A DNA stretch of 64,000 nucleotides from a virus. The notes below the pieces were generated by a model. The model was not told the origin of the DNA. It was given only the letters and a program-made list of their open reading frames with translations, and did no database searches. Below, one piece after another: positions 10,401-19,669 of this stretch (the first letter of the stretch is position 1; every line of letters begins with the position of its first letter). The stretch lies in the IMG/VR virus record IMGVR_UViG_3300042465_002544, positions 1 to 64,000 of that record; one strand, written 5' to 3'. The translations under genes were made by a program, and so were the position numbers.

Positions 10401-13400
10401 TATAATGCTATTGTTTCTGCACTACAAAATGCAGGTGTTCCTCAATCAGATAGACTTGCATCATTCTATATTCAAGATGTATTAGCACATATTAATCCAT
10501 CCACCACAAATGCTAATGGAATATATGAAAAGGTATGGTCAGCAGCTAACTTGATGAAAGACTCTCAAGTTTACAATGTATTCCTTGAGACTTTAAACAG
10601 CAGAAAAGATATTGGTGGATTATTAAATCCTTCCACCGTCTCAAGAGTTGCAGGTGCATCTGGATTACCAATGCCAGTAGTTCAAGCAGAACTAACAAAG
10701 ATTGCAGATGGTGTTCATCCAAATACCGCAAACGGTGCAAAGGTTATGATGACACTTGCAAGAATGTTCCCATCTAGAACTTCTCCAGGAATGCCAATCG
10801 CTGTTGCAGCAGGTATGGGTGCAAGATTACAAGGTAATTTCTATGACACTCTTGGACAAAGAGCATTACCTTCAAGCCTTCCAAATACAACTGTAAGGGC
10901 ATATGATCCAAAGGGTACTGGAGCACCAACATCTACTACACAAGGCTCTAGAACAGCCTCTAGTGGCATTGTAATGCCATCTGGAGCTATTAGACCAGGA
11001 ATGGTAATGCCAAACATTCAAAGTATTCCATCAGCAGCAGGTGGATTTGAGTTTTTGCCTACTTTTGGAGGAGATCCAATAGCTGCAGCAGCACTTGCTG
11101 TTGGTCTTGGTGGATTGCTTGCAGGAAAAGTTTATAGAGCATTAAAAGATGAAGTTTCTTACGAAAAGAATTACAGAAAACATCAAAAAGAAATAAAAGA
11201 ATATCAAGGTTCTAGACGTGCTACCTGTGGTGATTCTGGTGGAATAATTGCTTCTGGAAGACCTTGTAGTAACCCAGTTGATAATCTTGGTGAAAGATGC
11301 TACCTTCATAAAAAACAACCGATGACTGACGAGCAAGCTATTAAATTGACTTTGATGAAGGTAAATAGTATGGGAAGAGTTGTTAATCCAACTCAACCTA
11401 AAAAACCTTTTATGTCTTTTGATAGAAACACTCCTAATACTGGACCATTTATATCAAGAGTTAAGGGTCAATCTGGTGGAACAGGAACATCTGCAACCGT
11501 TAAGGTTGATGGAATGGGTAATGTATTGTCAAATGGCATTGATGATATGGTTGCAAATACTATTATGGGTCAACCTATTGCGGTATCTAGTAAGGAACTT
11601 CTTGCAATCGGACCAAACGGTGGTATTGCAGGTGTAACATCTCCAGGAGATGAAGCTAGAGGAAAGATTGTTCATCCTATGGGAACAGCATTAATGCGTG
11701 GAGGAAAGTTTAAACAACAAAGGCTTAAGGGTTTTGCTGACGAATCAATGACAGAACCTGTATATCAAGATCAAATATCTGGTGGAAGAATGGATAATTT
11801 TGGTAGATCTATGTCGCTAATGATTGGTGGATTTAACTCAGTAAGGTATGCCCTTGAGCAGTACACATCTGAAACTAATTATGCAACTGATCGTGTTGGA
11901 AAATTCACAGCAAAAATGAATCTTGCTGTACAAGCAGTTTCTATGGCTTCACAACTCGCTCAAGATGGTGGTGCTCAAAGACTTCAAAGTTTTGGTAGAG
12001 CTATGGACTTTAGCCAGATAGATGCACAAAATAGAGATCCAGCAATGATAGCAAGAATAGAACAAGTTAAAAAAGCAACAGCAAGATTACAAAGTATTTA
12101 TGAAGCCCAAGGCGTTGAGGATGCTGAAACTAGAGCAAAAACTAAGGGAGCTGGAGCAGTCTTTGGAGCACGAATGAACGATCTTGTAGACAATAAAGGA
12201 TATTCTCCAGATGAAGCACAAAAATTAATGCAAAATAGGATTAATTTTGATAGTGGTAAGATTACTTCAAAACTACCAACAAAAGTAGGAACTGGTTTGG
12301 GTAAATTATCAGGAATGCTTGGTGGTGGATTAGCTAAATTGGGCGGTCCAGGACCAATGATGGCTTTACAAGTTGGAGTTATGGCTGTTACAAAAGCCGT
12401 TGAAATATATCAGGCAGAAATGGTAAAGGCAAGGGAAGCAGGATCTGGTGCGTTTAAAGAGCCACTAGAGACAGCAAAGTTACTTGGTGTTGAATTAAAG
12501 TCTTTAACAGCAGATACAGAAAGATATGCAAAGTTTGCAGAAACACTTTTTGGTTCTCAAGGGCGTGGTGCTTACGATAAAGTTTTTGCAGAAACAGTTA
12601 GAAAAGACTATGGAGATTTCTTAGATATTCTTGGTAAGTCTGTAACCAAGCAAGAGCAAATGAATCAACTTACAAATGTTTATAGTAATCTAATTCAAAG
12701 AGGAATGGATCCAAAAAATGCTAGAGACCTAACTGCTGAAATAGCTAGGCAAGGTCTAGCAATGACTGCATTTAATGAAATTCAAAATTCTTTTAGTTTA
12801 AAAGACACCCCTGCTGACGCAATGAAGATGCAAACACAATCACTTGAAAGTCAAATTGGAGTACTTCAAGACAGATCAAACCAGTTTGGTGTAAAGGGAC
12901 AGTGGAATGGACAAAACCTTGGTGAGTTACAACAGTCACGAGCAATGAATGAAGACGTAATGTTTGAAGCTTTGGGTGCCACTGGAGACGGTCTTATGGA
13001 TAAAGCAATCAGAGGTTATTTTGGAACTAAGGGTCCTGGCGGATATATTGGTGGTGGAGGTGCAATAACTTCCTTAATTGCACCATTCCTACTTGATGCA
13101 AAAACAAAAGAACAGATAGCAGCACAAATTGGTGCAACATTAAAGGGAGCTTTTGCAATAGCTGCACAAGATCCAGTTGCTTCAAATGAGGCAGTAAATG
13201 CTATTGTTGCAAACTTTAAAAATGCAGATACTACAAAAATACAAGAAGAAGTAGGAAAACTTGCGGAAGAATTTGGTTTTGGTGATCTTACAAATACTGG
13301 AATGTTCATAGACTCTGGTGCTTTTACAAGTCTTGGAACAGAAAGCCAGAGCCTTTTCTTAAATGCATTAAAGGCTGGTCTTGGTCCAGAATTAGATAAG

Positions 13401-14999
13401 ATGCTTGCTGACGGTGACTTAAGCCCTGAAGAAGAATCAGCACTAAAACAAAAAACCTTAGAGGCTATGGCTATCATGAAGATAGATGTAGAAATTGATT
13501 TACAGATTGATGAAACAACAAAGCAACTACAATCAGTTCAGGATGAATTAAATAAACTTTTTGATGTCGCATTAAAAGGAAAGCAAGAAGAAATAGTTGC
13601 TGAAGACAAACGTCATGAAAATGCAATGAAAAATCTTGATAATGAGTCTCAAAGATTAAATGATAAAAAACAACTACTACAAAGAAATACTGACTATTAC
13701 ATTAAAGAACTTCAAAGAGAAAAACAAGCAGAAGATTATTATGCTGGTCAAAGAGATACCGCCCTTCAAGGATTAAGTGCAATATCTCAAGGAGATGTTT
13801 TTGGATTTATTGGTGCACAGATGAAAGCTGCATCAACTGCAGATCAGTTTGGTCGTGATAGGTCTATAGAGTCTATTCAAGAAACTGCAGATATTGCACA
13901 ACAAAAACTTGATGATGAACTAAAGGCTGTTGACCTAAGAAAACAAGCAGAAAGTGAAAGACATGCTTTAGAAATAGCTAACATTAACCTTGAGATTGAG
14001 GCACTTAATAAAAAGAAAGCTACTGCAAGTGGAGACATTCAAAAAGCAATAAAGCTACTTGAAGAAGCAAAGGCTTTACAGGGATCAAAAGATCCAGAAG
14101 TTATTAAGGTTTATAATGAAAAAATTGCACAAGCATATCAGGCTGCTGGCACTGCAATAGATCAAGCTAAGGAAGCAGCAGGATTTGTTGACAAGACTGG
14201 TCTTTCTCCAGACCTTCAAAAAGAAATGGATACTGCTCAAAAAGACACAACAAAAGCCCTAGATACCTTCTACAAAGATACTGATACAGCAATGCAGTAT
14301 ATTGCAAATGGTGGTGAAGGGGGATGGGATATTCTTCTTACTGGAATGTCAGAGGCTACTAAAAAGATATTTGATGATACCGCAAAGAGTCTTAATATTG
14401 ATGCCAATTCTAAAGAGTTTAATTCAGCTGCAAATTTCTTAGCTGCTGCAATTAATTCTGGAACTACTATGACTTTAAATGGATACAGAATAGTAACTAA
14501 TTCTTCAAATCTAAGAGAAGACAATGTAAAAGTTAAACAGGCTTCTGGAGGATATATTTCTGGTCCAGGAACTGGAACATCAGATTCAATACCAGCAATG
14601 CTTTCAAATGGAGAATATGTAGTTAATGCTTCTGCAGTAAAAGCATACGGACCACAACTTATGAATAGTATTAATGCCAAAAAATTTGCTGTTGGTGGAA
14701 TGGTTGGATCAATGCCATCAGCATCTTCTGCTCCAGGTTTTGCTGGTGGGGGAAGCGTTCCTATGCCAACTATATCTGCACCATCTAGTCCAAAATATAA
14801 TATTCCTTCTGCAGGTGGAGGAATGGCACCATCTCCTATTGCTCAAATGGCTCGTGGTGGAATGATGAATGCATCTTCCAGTGATAATAGTTCTTCTTAT
14901 AACTTTAACTTTAATGGTGCAGGAATGGATATGGTTATGAGCCACGTTAATAAAGCTGTTGGTGGTAGAATTAGTAGTAATTCTAGGAGAATTGGTTAA
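4416..14999 (+). CDS. Giant tape measure protein with inserted domains
   Basis: 3527 residues, one uninterrupted frame. It sets tail length and is threaded through the tube. Residues about 170-500 match the TP901-type tape measure core (helices such as LAADLAATGLEGQKLLASLRE and TAIPKAGPVVKALGGD); a hydrophobic segment follows at about 542-571. From about 660 to 2460 it is unlike ordinary tape measures: globular regions are separated by linkers of the type GGRMPGY / GGRINGYADKS, with three ADP-ribosyltransferase-like repeats (about 915-1060, 1350-1535, 1580-1740) and a C3H zinc-knuckle-like region (C2271, C2284, C2295, H2298). Residues about 3020-3290 are long coiled coil. The segment with PAMLxxGEYVVN occurs near 685 and again near 3395. 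Start overlaps the chaperone stop. Confidence 0.9.
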   Translation: MANINAQFNYSANFGPVIGQMQKLTAEANLLNNTLQNLDKQSVGLKSNLAGAFASDLGKIGGYNAKMVELTDSVDQFGQSLLKQKLTLKEYAKEAIGAFTKSSNAHKLAVREVAREMSQLVTLGKGMDGKQMGMMITPATINLKDFNTQLAVSQKQWSIFNALVQDGTTHLINFGKNTQWAGRQITVGLTVPLTIYGNAVSKIFREVDAELTRFQKVYGSDLMNTTSNATEKMVDDVRNLAIEFSKSFGIAAKETASLAADLAATGLEGQKLLASLRETTRLAVLGDVSNQDAMKTTLSLQNAFKISTDELASSVNFLNAVENQTSLSLQDLTTAIPKAGPVVKALGGDVKDLALLMVALKEGGISAAEGANALKSGMASLINPTKQASITAKQYGIDINGIVQANRGQLMPTIIAFQQQLQLLDDFGKAQVIENVFGKYQFARISALFDNLNASASQTNAVLGLMGKSNKELAATAYQEMDTLMNSSSKRFQRAIEGIKAEFISIGSSITSSITPILENVTSKIAKAIEFFQNLPKPVKSFIKVATGLTAIAGPIIMMVGIFSNFLGYIGKGAMGMVNLGRRMAGIPTQKFEMLTDTQIMAQKATNELSLSFDRERSSVERLNQALGIYKQNLADAISLNPAFVNRQMPLAAPTTPQLRMGGRMPGYSNNSSAWVPGSGDGDKVPAMLEPGEYVVNKKAAAKYSGTLDQINYQSAPRFQKGGRMPGYADTSTTFNYDATYPYDGFKLDQSKHLVLANGKVMLKADYDRISSQGGRLPVLMRDDMNPYLNEKYEPSLRYNLGGENPFVGPLPQVSYQAMGRAGVGGSRNVYGYPFKTEQEAGVFSTLNSTTFGANQGGSKTSNIARSINDPQQQAYADWIAGHNTNQFRAGTGVMKRLQMEGHREQMLNSMSPISQSIPLFRGTVLKEKGANEFSGVGARELLMYIKNGMFEKAMGKKIQWSDMQSFSTIPDISNYNKFIESWTNPSNTNSKKAVDRQLESMAMLPVIFRLASAQGQTGFNISSKAMVQEVMGSPVDEKEWVLNNPSGTITGIRQDMGTKHHIIDLMQKGGRVQSHAEESKDLSEAFETYKIGYSGYEPEGHDYFELIRDYGKGAGASVTLRPSDVVKNGWLIDKAFSSGAPQTAIVELMVQARKMVQEQGGDLSIRAIKNEGSYSTFSAPMLLAAERMGLISFSEEEKLQLSGANQYTMQDFLDGKDPEEGIQQNISTKQTAEAAITASLKFVKGFKPNKRGQDETVEKIDPLPNWKKEFLRQKSIPLKKQMGGRIQSHQDESFRAPFQKTDKEYETVYKWISGELDYFRQRKNVKGRWTDSEKFDAERYQQLLGVMRSVPEGTRMMRGSVLNPGMSGEMSKETQLAMLTAIQTGDYGSLYGMEVSFSDFASFASNFMGEQYGPRGAKGISKFSQVAYNKLYRGVHSRDTESGRFFDDIERQRAIGKESKYGSSPVMYDFTAGPNTQGRDISMGDPSTGAPYPKYNEGWVSDVPDGINEILTYGAQGSITGVSSDIQSRQPIIHMQGKQMGGRINGYGDDSKELAEWTSGGMKGVRGNLYKYQALTNQASSIPAGIRLGRGTVLNPGLSKELSAEQQTMLLAAIQSGDYSSVIGKELNFRGLNSFSESSIGAKYSTENNYPISRFMDNALAPYSAVGQSGSLAKAVASELKVGPAGYSGAFFDFTTGKNTKGINAGLRSLNQLQETILSSPSGRITGVSSDTQKKKPIFHIQGYQSGGRINGYADKSLSKKDLAFQTALEAGVPINYLNNAVLRFPTSINQAWRNSGVVPGKDIIGALKNKKLNPLMLFKHYLGKNINPSFENQVVSKVNPKNNYSEDAFAKIFRQQLFASHPKDEQRKIIDQIYAASAWRIDKKDLIGTEFEENIKGRKLIVDGVEIPIRGTRTLPAQYGSLEPFENLRKKKDFGFAAPGVQATHVNQSGSVKPFRLKSHATETTSWDKKAAAPKAYAGVLQGIPNWATKANEYNAIVSALQNAGVPQSDRLASFYIQDVLAHINPSTTNANGIYEKVWSAANLMKDSQVYNVFLETLNSRKDIGGLLNPSTVSRVAGASGLPMPVVQAELTKIADGVHPNTANGAKVMMTLARMFPSRTSPGMPIAVAAGMGARLQGNFYDTLGQRALPSSLPNTTVRAYDPKGTGAPTSTTQGSRTASSGIVMPSGAIRPGMVMPNIQSIPSAAGGFEFLPTFGGDPIAAAALAVGLGGLLAGKVYRALKDEVSYEKNYRKHQKEIKEYQGSRRATCGDSGGIIASGRPCSNPVDNLGERCYLHKKQPMTDEQAIKLTLMKVNSMGRVVNPTQPKKPFMSFDRNTPNTGPFISRVKGQSGGTGTSATVKVDGMGNVLSNGIDDMVANTIMGQPIAVSSKELLAIGPNGGIAGVTSPGDEARGKIVHPMGTALMRGGKFKQQRLKGFADESMTEPVYQDQISGGRMDNFGRSMSLMIGGFNSVRYALEQYTSETNYATDRVGKFTAKMNLAVQAVSMASQLAQDGGAQRLQSFGRAMDFSQIDAQNRDPAMIARIEQVKKATARLQSIYEAQGVEDAETRAKTKGAGAVFGARMNDLVDNKGYSPDEAQKLMQNRINFDSGKITSKLPTKVGTGLGKLSGMLGGGLAKLGGPGPMMALQVGVMAVTKAVEIYQAEMVKAREAGSGAFKEPLETAKLLGVELKSLTADTERYAKFAETLFGSQGRGAYDKVFAETVRKDYGDFLDILGKSVTKQEQMNQLTNVYSNLIQRGMDPKNARDLTAEIARQGLAMTAFNEIQNSFSLKDTPADAMKMQTQSLESQIGVLQDRSNQFGVKGQWNGQNLGELQQSRAMNEDVMFEALGATGDGLMDKAIRGYFGTKGPGGYIGGGGAITSLIAPFLLDAKTKEQIAAQIGATLKGAFAIAAQDPVASNEAVNAIVANFKNADTTKIQEEVGKLAEEFGFGDLTNTGMFIDSGAFTSLGTESQSLFLNALKAGLGPELDKMLADGDLSPEEESALKQKTLEAMAIMKIDVEIDLQIDETTKQLQSVQDELNKLFDVALKGKQEEIVAEDKRHENAMKNLDNESQRLNDKKQLLQRNTDYYIKELQREKQAEDYYAGQRDTALQGLSAISQGDVFGFIGAQMKAASTADQFGRDRSIESIQETADIAQQKLDDELKAVDLRKQAESERHALEIANINLEIEALNKKKATASGDIQKAIKLLEEAKALQGSKDPEVIKVYNEKIAQAYQAAGTAIDQAKEAAGFVDKTGLSPDLQKEMDTAQKDTTKALDTFYKDTDTAMQYIANGGEGGWDILLTGMSEATKKIFDDTAKSLNIDANSKEFNSAANFLAAAINSGTTMTLNGYRIVTNSSNLREDNVKVKQASGGYISGPGTGTSDSIPAMLSNGEYVVNASAVKAYGPQLMNSINAKKFAVGGMVGSMPSASSAPGFAGGGSVPMPTISAPSSPKYNIPSAGGGMAPSPIAQMARGGMMNASSSDNSSSYNFNFNGAGMDMVMSHVNKAVGGRISSNSRRIG
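6398..9690 (+). repeat. GGRxxGYxDxS-type linker repeats inside the tape measure gene
   Basis: Six in-frame copies of a short motif at about 6398, 6580, 7623, 8265, 9038 and 9655, reading GGRMPGY, GGRMPGYADTS, GGRVQSHAEES, GGRIQSHQDES, GGRINGYGDDS and GGRINGYADKS. A weaker version (RLKGFADES) lies near 11728 and GGRMDNF near 11780. Each is preceded by a turn-rich QxGGR and separates folded segments of about 60-350 residues. Confidence 0.75.
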
Positions 15000-15001
15000 T
15001 A

Positions 15002-15520
15002 ATGGCTTTTGAGACACTTGCACAAAAATATTTACGTCCATCTTTAATTGTTTGGTCAGACTCAGAGCCACTAAACGGTGCAGATCCAAGTAAGTGGGAT
15101 TTAGGAGAAAACTACCTATATATATCAGATAACAATAGAGCAGAACTTTCGGTATCTTTTGAGCGTATTGAGTACAAGCAAAGAATGATTAATGGAACAA
15201 TGAGATCCTATCACGTTGCAGATAAAAAGAATTTTTCTACATCTTGGGAAAAGCTTCCTTCTAGAAAAACAGAAGTAACTGAATATTCTGCATCTTCAAA
15301 TTTTGCAGGTGGACAAGAAATGCTTAAATGGTATGAAGAACATACTGGAGATTTTTGGATGCTATTAGTATATGACGTAGATAGCACTGTTGCAACAACA
15401 GACATAAAGAAGAATGTTGAAAAAGTAAATGTATTTTTTGGTGATTTTTCATATAACGTAACTGATAGAGGTCAAACAACAGATTTATGGAATATTAATC
15501 TTTCATTGGTGGAAGTGTAA
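15002..15520 (+). CDS. Putative distal tail protein
   Basis: 172 residues, start chosen by the AGGAGAATT site upstream; the stop is followed directly by the next ATG. Beta-rich with many aromatic residues (W and Y), a conserved-looking segment KKNFSTSWEKLPSRK and an end DLWNINLSLVEV. Located between the tape measure and the hub gene, the usual place for the distal tail (Dit-like) protein that forms the ring connecting tube and tip. Function by position. Confidence 0.5.
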   Translation: MAFETLAQKYLRPSLIVWSDSEPLNGADPSKWDLGENYLYISDNNRAELSVSFERIEYKQRMINGTMRSYHVADKKNFSTSWEKLPSRKTEVTEYSASSNFAGGQEMLKWYEEHTGDFWMLLVYDVDSTVATTDIKKNVEKVNVFFGDFSYNVTDRGQTTDLWNINLSLVEV

Positions 15521-18500
15521 ATGTTAAGCACTGGAAATAGTAATTTAGATAAGTTAATTAAAAATGAGATCGCTTCCAAAAGCAGCCTTGACTCAGTACA
15601 TCAAGTTATTGCAGAGTGGAACTATAATGCATATACAGAAATGGATAGCATTGGATGCTTTAAAACAAATGCAGTTGACTCAGCATCTTTTGACGATGGG
15701 GTACAGACAGAAACATATACTTCAGATAATAATACTGTAGTAGCAGAACCAGATATTAAAAGAATTAAGTATACCCCACTGAAAGATATTTTTGGAATTA
15801 ACCGTCCTAATCCAGGAATCATTCATTCTGTTTATAATAATCTTGCAAGTAATAATAAAAAACCATTAAATGGAGATGCTGATCCATTAACTATTTCTAG
15901 AATATTTAATATGATTTCTGAAGATACCAGACTTTACCCTATGTCAAGAAATTCTCAATATCGTTATTGGAACTCTGCAAGAAAAGTAAATAAGACTTTG
16001 GTTGGTGTATCTGCATTAGATAAAAATATAAATCATGCAGCACCATTTATTAAATACAAAACAGAGATAAGTGCTAATAAGATTGTTGTAAAAACACAGA
16101 AACATTTAGGATATCCTTTAGCATACCGAATAGATACTTTTGATGGAGCAAACTGGTCAACTGCATATGAAGCAACAGGTACCTCAAAGCAAATACAGTC
16201 ATTAAGCCATACAAACGGATATTACACTTTTGTAATGCCAAGTGATCATGGAATCAAATACCTAGATGATGTATTATTGTCAAGAAATGGTCTTTACTAT
16301 ACAGTTTCTGCTGTTTCTGAAAACAATGTTACATTTTATTCACCTTTAGATATTGCTGGAATTACAGCAGGAGACACTTTGACGGTAACTAATATGTATG
16401 ATGGCAAAATAGACATATATTATGATCCTGAAAACGGTGGTTCTTGGGGAAGGTATACGCCATACCTATATAATGCAGACGAAAAAACTGTTACCGATTT
16501 TAGTACTACAAATAATCAAACTAAGAAGATTAAAGGTCTTAGGTTTGTTGCAACTAAAATGTCTGAATCATATATCCCATTAGAGGTTATTGAGCTAAGT
16601 CCAAGACTAGTAGCAGATATAACTAATACCGTCATAAGCTTTGATGTAAATTCATCAATCGGTCAGTCTCAATATGGTCTACCAGTTGGAACAATTATTT
16701 CATCTTCTGGTTCTTTGAAGCTCTCAAACACTGAAAGATTTTTTAATAAAAACAATGAAAACTCCATCCTTAAAGATATTTTAAGACCAAATGTTCAGGT
16801 AAAGCTATATCAAAAAATGACAATAACTGGTATTAATTATAGATTTCCCTTAAAGGTTATGTACACAGGAATGTGGAATGAGTCTCAGGATATGACAGTT
16901 GACACTCAACTAGAAGACTATTTTAAATTTTTTAGAGAAATGTCTGCTCCAGATTTAATGTCTGCTAATGCAAGTGGAATACCAACATCTGTAGCAATCT
17001 TATTACTGCTAGACAATATTGGATTCAATGCTTATAAGTTTCAAAAGACTTCAAATGATGCAGATCATGAAGATGTTATTTTAGATTATTTTTATTGTAA
17101 AAAAGAACAAACCGTCCTTGAAGTTCTTGAAGCTATTGCGGTTTCAACTCAGACATCTATTTATATAGACTATGATAGCTATGCAGATAATGAAATAATT
17201 GCTATGACAAAAGAAAGAATGCTTGCTTCAAAAGAAAATAAAGACTTCTGGTTAATAGGTAATGATGGAACAACAACAAAGAATTTAGACTTTTTTGGAG
17301 GAGCAGTAACAGAGGTTGACTTTATTTCAAATATTTCTTCTTTTCAAGAAAATATTGAAGCACCAGTAACAGACATTAATGTTCAATATGCAGGTATTGG
17401 TTTAGAAAAAGCTAGTGTATTGCTTCGTGGGCTGGATATGGATAAGAAAAAAGATATTTTGGAGGGTCCAACTTTTGGAGCAAGTGCTGATGGAAGAGAC
17501 TTAAGGTATGCTCGTGATAAGGTCTGGACCCCATCAACAAATAAAGATAATCCAGAAAATTATTTAGCTGCATCTGGATTAATTTCTAATATGTCTAATG
17601 TTGCACCAAAAACTTTATTTTCTAATACCGTAAAGAATGCTCAAAATAAATACGATGCCATTAGAGAGTTTTACAAGGTAGCTGGTGCCCCAGAATCAAT
17701 GTGTATATATTTAGACAAAGAACTTATTAACACCTTTACTAATTCTTATTCTGGATACATATTAGTTGAAACAGAGCTTATTAGATACGAAGGAATTAGA
17801 TTTTTAATATTTAATCCAGTAACAAAAAAAGCAAGTAGAAAGATTTTGTTTTCTAAAGAAGAATACTCTTTTGAAAGATCAAGGCTTGGTCAGGGCGGTA
17901 GCATAGAGCCAGAGGCATTGATTGTTTACCTTGAAATGAAGTCAAAAAACTTAACGCTTCCCCAAAAAGAATTTACAGTTGTTTCTGACGGTAGAGGTCA
18001 AAAAAACACAAAGGTTGAATCTCATAAAGGAATAAACACTGCAAAAGAGTTTTTATCAACGAATCCTGAATGGACAAAATTTGGTGGTCAGCTATATGGG
18101 GATAACGCTATATCCACAGGCATTGTAGATGCAGTAAAAGCAAGCAATGTAGTAGATACTCAAATTGGTAACGCTAGTATTGGTGAATCTGGAACAGTAA
18201 AAAGTGCAGTTGGTTACTTAAAGCTAACGGCTCCACCATCAAGTATTTCTGGCAGAGAGAAAAGCTCAATAAAAGAAAGTACTAGTATTAAAAGAAATTT
18301 GCCAATGAATAGCGTATCTGAGCAAATAATTACTGGAATTGTAAGAGATGTAAACACTCCTATTAGAAAAATTGGAACAAGAATGAGACTTGTTTCAAGT
18401 GTTCCAAAAAATGTTAATGCAGGAGAAAAATTAATAAAAGATGGAATTATTGCTGGTATTGGCTGGAACATAAATAAATCATCTGGAGATTTTTCTGGAT

Positions 18501-19669
18501 ATGTTGTAGAAATAGAAGAGGTTGGCACTATTGATGCTGCTTCTTTATTAGATGCAAAATATAGAAACTTAAGATTTTATAGAGTAAACTCAAATAACAC
18601 TATTAAGTTTTTTGGAAATGCTTGGGTAAATGTTTCTGGAACGCCAAGCGAATATATGGACTTTGGTTCAGCCGTTGCAGATGCTACTCAAAAAGGAAAG
18701 TCTTACGCAACCATTTTTGACTTAGAGGTAACTATTAGAAAAAGTCCAAATAAGCAAAGAACCTACTATGAGGTGTCTTGGGAAAATCAAGTAGTTCTAG
18801 AGGCTAATGAACTCACTTCTGACATTCTTTCAGAAAGGCAAAACATTGCCTTGCTTACAAGAGGTCCTTCCGCAGCAATATATGAATATGTTTATGCTTT
18901 TTCATCTCCAGATGATGTTACTATTCCAAATTCAAGTTCTTTTGTTACAAAAAGTTCTAACGTAACTGCCTCACAACTAGCTGCTAGAGGGTTACTACCA
19001 GATGTTATTAAGATAAATACAGACTCCGATAAAGCTATTGAACTAAAGGGAATATTCGAAGATTTTGGAAAGATGGTTAGAGAGGTTAAAAAGTTTGATG
19101 TTAGGTATCAGTATCCTTCTTTAAGCCCAGCACTAGTAAGCCTAGCCGAATATAATCCAAACTATTATATATCAGACTTTACAACATCTTCTTTTGGATC
19201 ATCCTTCTGGGTATATAATACTGCAAACGGTGCTATTCAAATTGATGAGTCAGCATTTACCCCTCTTTATGTTTCTGCTTTTACCCTTAAAGAAATTATG
19301 CCAGGAACTTTACAGTCTAGCAAATATGTTGAGGTAGCACAAGAAGATAAAACCCTAACGGACGGTTTTGATTTAAATAGACAGACTTACGGAAAGCAAG
19401 AAATAACTTTATCTGGAGCATATATTAACAACTTGGATCAAGCAAGAAGCCTTGCTGACTGGGTAGTATCAAATGTTTCAAAAGAAAGAAAAACTATAAA
19501 TATAGGAATTTTTCCAATACCTATTCTAGAACTTGGAGATAAAGTTGGTATTTTGTATAGCGACAAGTTATATATGGATAGCAATAAATCTTATACTGTT
19601 ACATCAGTATCTCATTCAATTACCCAATCTGGTCCACAGATGAATATTGAAGTTAAGGAGTGTATCTAA
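15521..19669 (+). CDS. Large minor tail protein, probable tail hub
   Basis: 1382 residues. In actinobacteriophages a protein of this size after the distal tail gene forms the tail hub to which fibres attach. The C-terminal 130 residues are typical of hub proteins: a strand/helix segment LDQARSLADWVVSNVSKERK, then IPILELGDKVGILYS and SYTVTSVSHSITQSGPQM. A middle region (about 1010-1150) has a beta-sandwich look (laminin-G or concanavalin-like, with FYRVNSNNTIKFFGNAW and TYYEVSWENQVVLE). The stop overlaps the next ATG (TAATG). Confidence 0.7.
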   Translation: MLSTGNSNLDKLIKNEIASKSSLDSVHQVIAEWNYNAYTEMDSIGCFKTNAVDSASFDDGVQTETYTSDNNTVVAEPDIKRIKYTPLKDIFGINRPNPGIIHSVYNNLASNNKKPLNGDADPLTISRIFNMISEDTRLYPMSRNSQYRYWNSARKVNKTLVGVSALDKNINHAAPFIKYKTEISANKIVVKTQKHLGYPLAYRIDTFDGANWSTAYEATGTSKQIQSLSHTNGYYTFVMPSDHGIKYLDDVLLSRNGLYYTVSAVSENNVTFYSPLDIAGITAGDTLTVTNMYDGKIDIYYDPENGGSWGRYTPYLYNADEKTVTDFSTTNNQTKKIKGLRFVATKMSESYIPLEVIELSPRLVADITNTVISFDVNSSIGQSQYGLPVGTIISSSGSLKLSNTERFFNKNNENSILKDILRPNVQVKLYQKMTITGINYRFPLKVMYTGMWNESQDMTVDTQLEDYFKFFREMSAPDLMSANASGIPTSVAILLLLDNIGFNAYKFQKTSNDADHEDVILDYFYCKKEQTVLEVLEAIAVSTQTSIYIDYDSYADNEIIAMTKERMLASKENKDFWLIGNDGTTTKNLDFFGGAVTEVDFISNISSFQENIEAPVTDINVQYAGIGLEKASVLLRGLDMDKKKDILEGPTFGASADGRDLRYARDKVWTPSTNKDNPENYLAASGLISNMSNVAPKTLFSNTVKNAQNKYDAIREFYKVAGAPESMCIYLDKELINTFTNSYSGYILVETELIRYEGIRFLIFNPVTKKASRKILFSKEEYSFERSRLGQGGSIEPEALIVYLEMKSKNLTLPQKEFTVVSDGRGQKNTKVESHKGINTAKEFLSTNPEWTKFGGQLYGDNAISTGIVDAVKASNVVDTQIGNASIGESGTVKSAVGYLKLTAPPSSISGREKSSIKESTSIKRNLPMNSVSEQIITGIVRDVNTPIRKIGTRMRLVSSVPKNVNAGEKLIKDGIIAGIGWNINKSSGDFSGYVVEIEEVGTIDAASLLDAKYRNLRFYRVNSNNTIKFFGNAWVNVSGTPSEYMDFGSAVADATQKGKSYATIFDLEVTIRKSPNKQRTYYEVSWENQVVLEANELTSDILSERQNIALLTRGPSAAIYEYVYAFSSPDDVTIPNSSSFVTKSSNVTASQLAARGLLPDVIKINTDSDKAIELKGIFEDFGKMVREVKKFDVRYQYPSLSPALVSLAEYNPNYYISDFTTSSFGSSFWVYNTANGAIQIDESAFTPLYVSAFTLKEIMPGTLQSSKYVEVAQEDKTLTDGFDLNRQTYGKQEITLSGAYINNLDQARSLADWVVSNVSKERKTINIGIFPIPILELGDKVGILYSDKLYMDSNKSYTVTSVSHSITQSGPQMNIEVKECI

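Noticed and set aside
4677-15089. Long antisense and out-of-frame ORFs inside the tape measure gene
   Set aside because: They have no ribosome binding sites, unnatural composition, and lie within a clearly coding frame.
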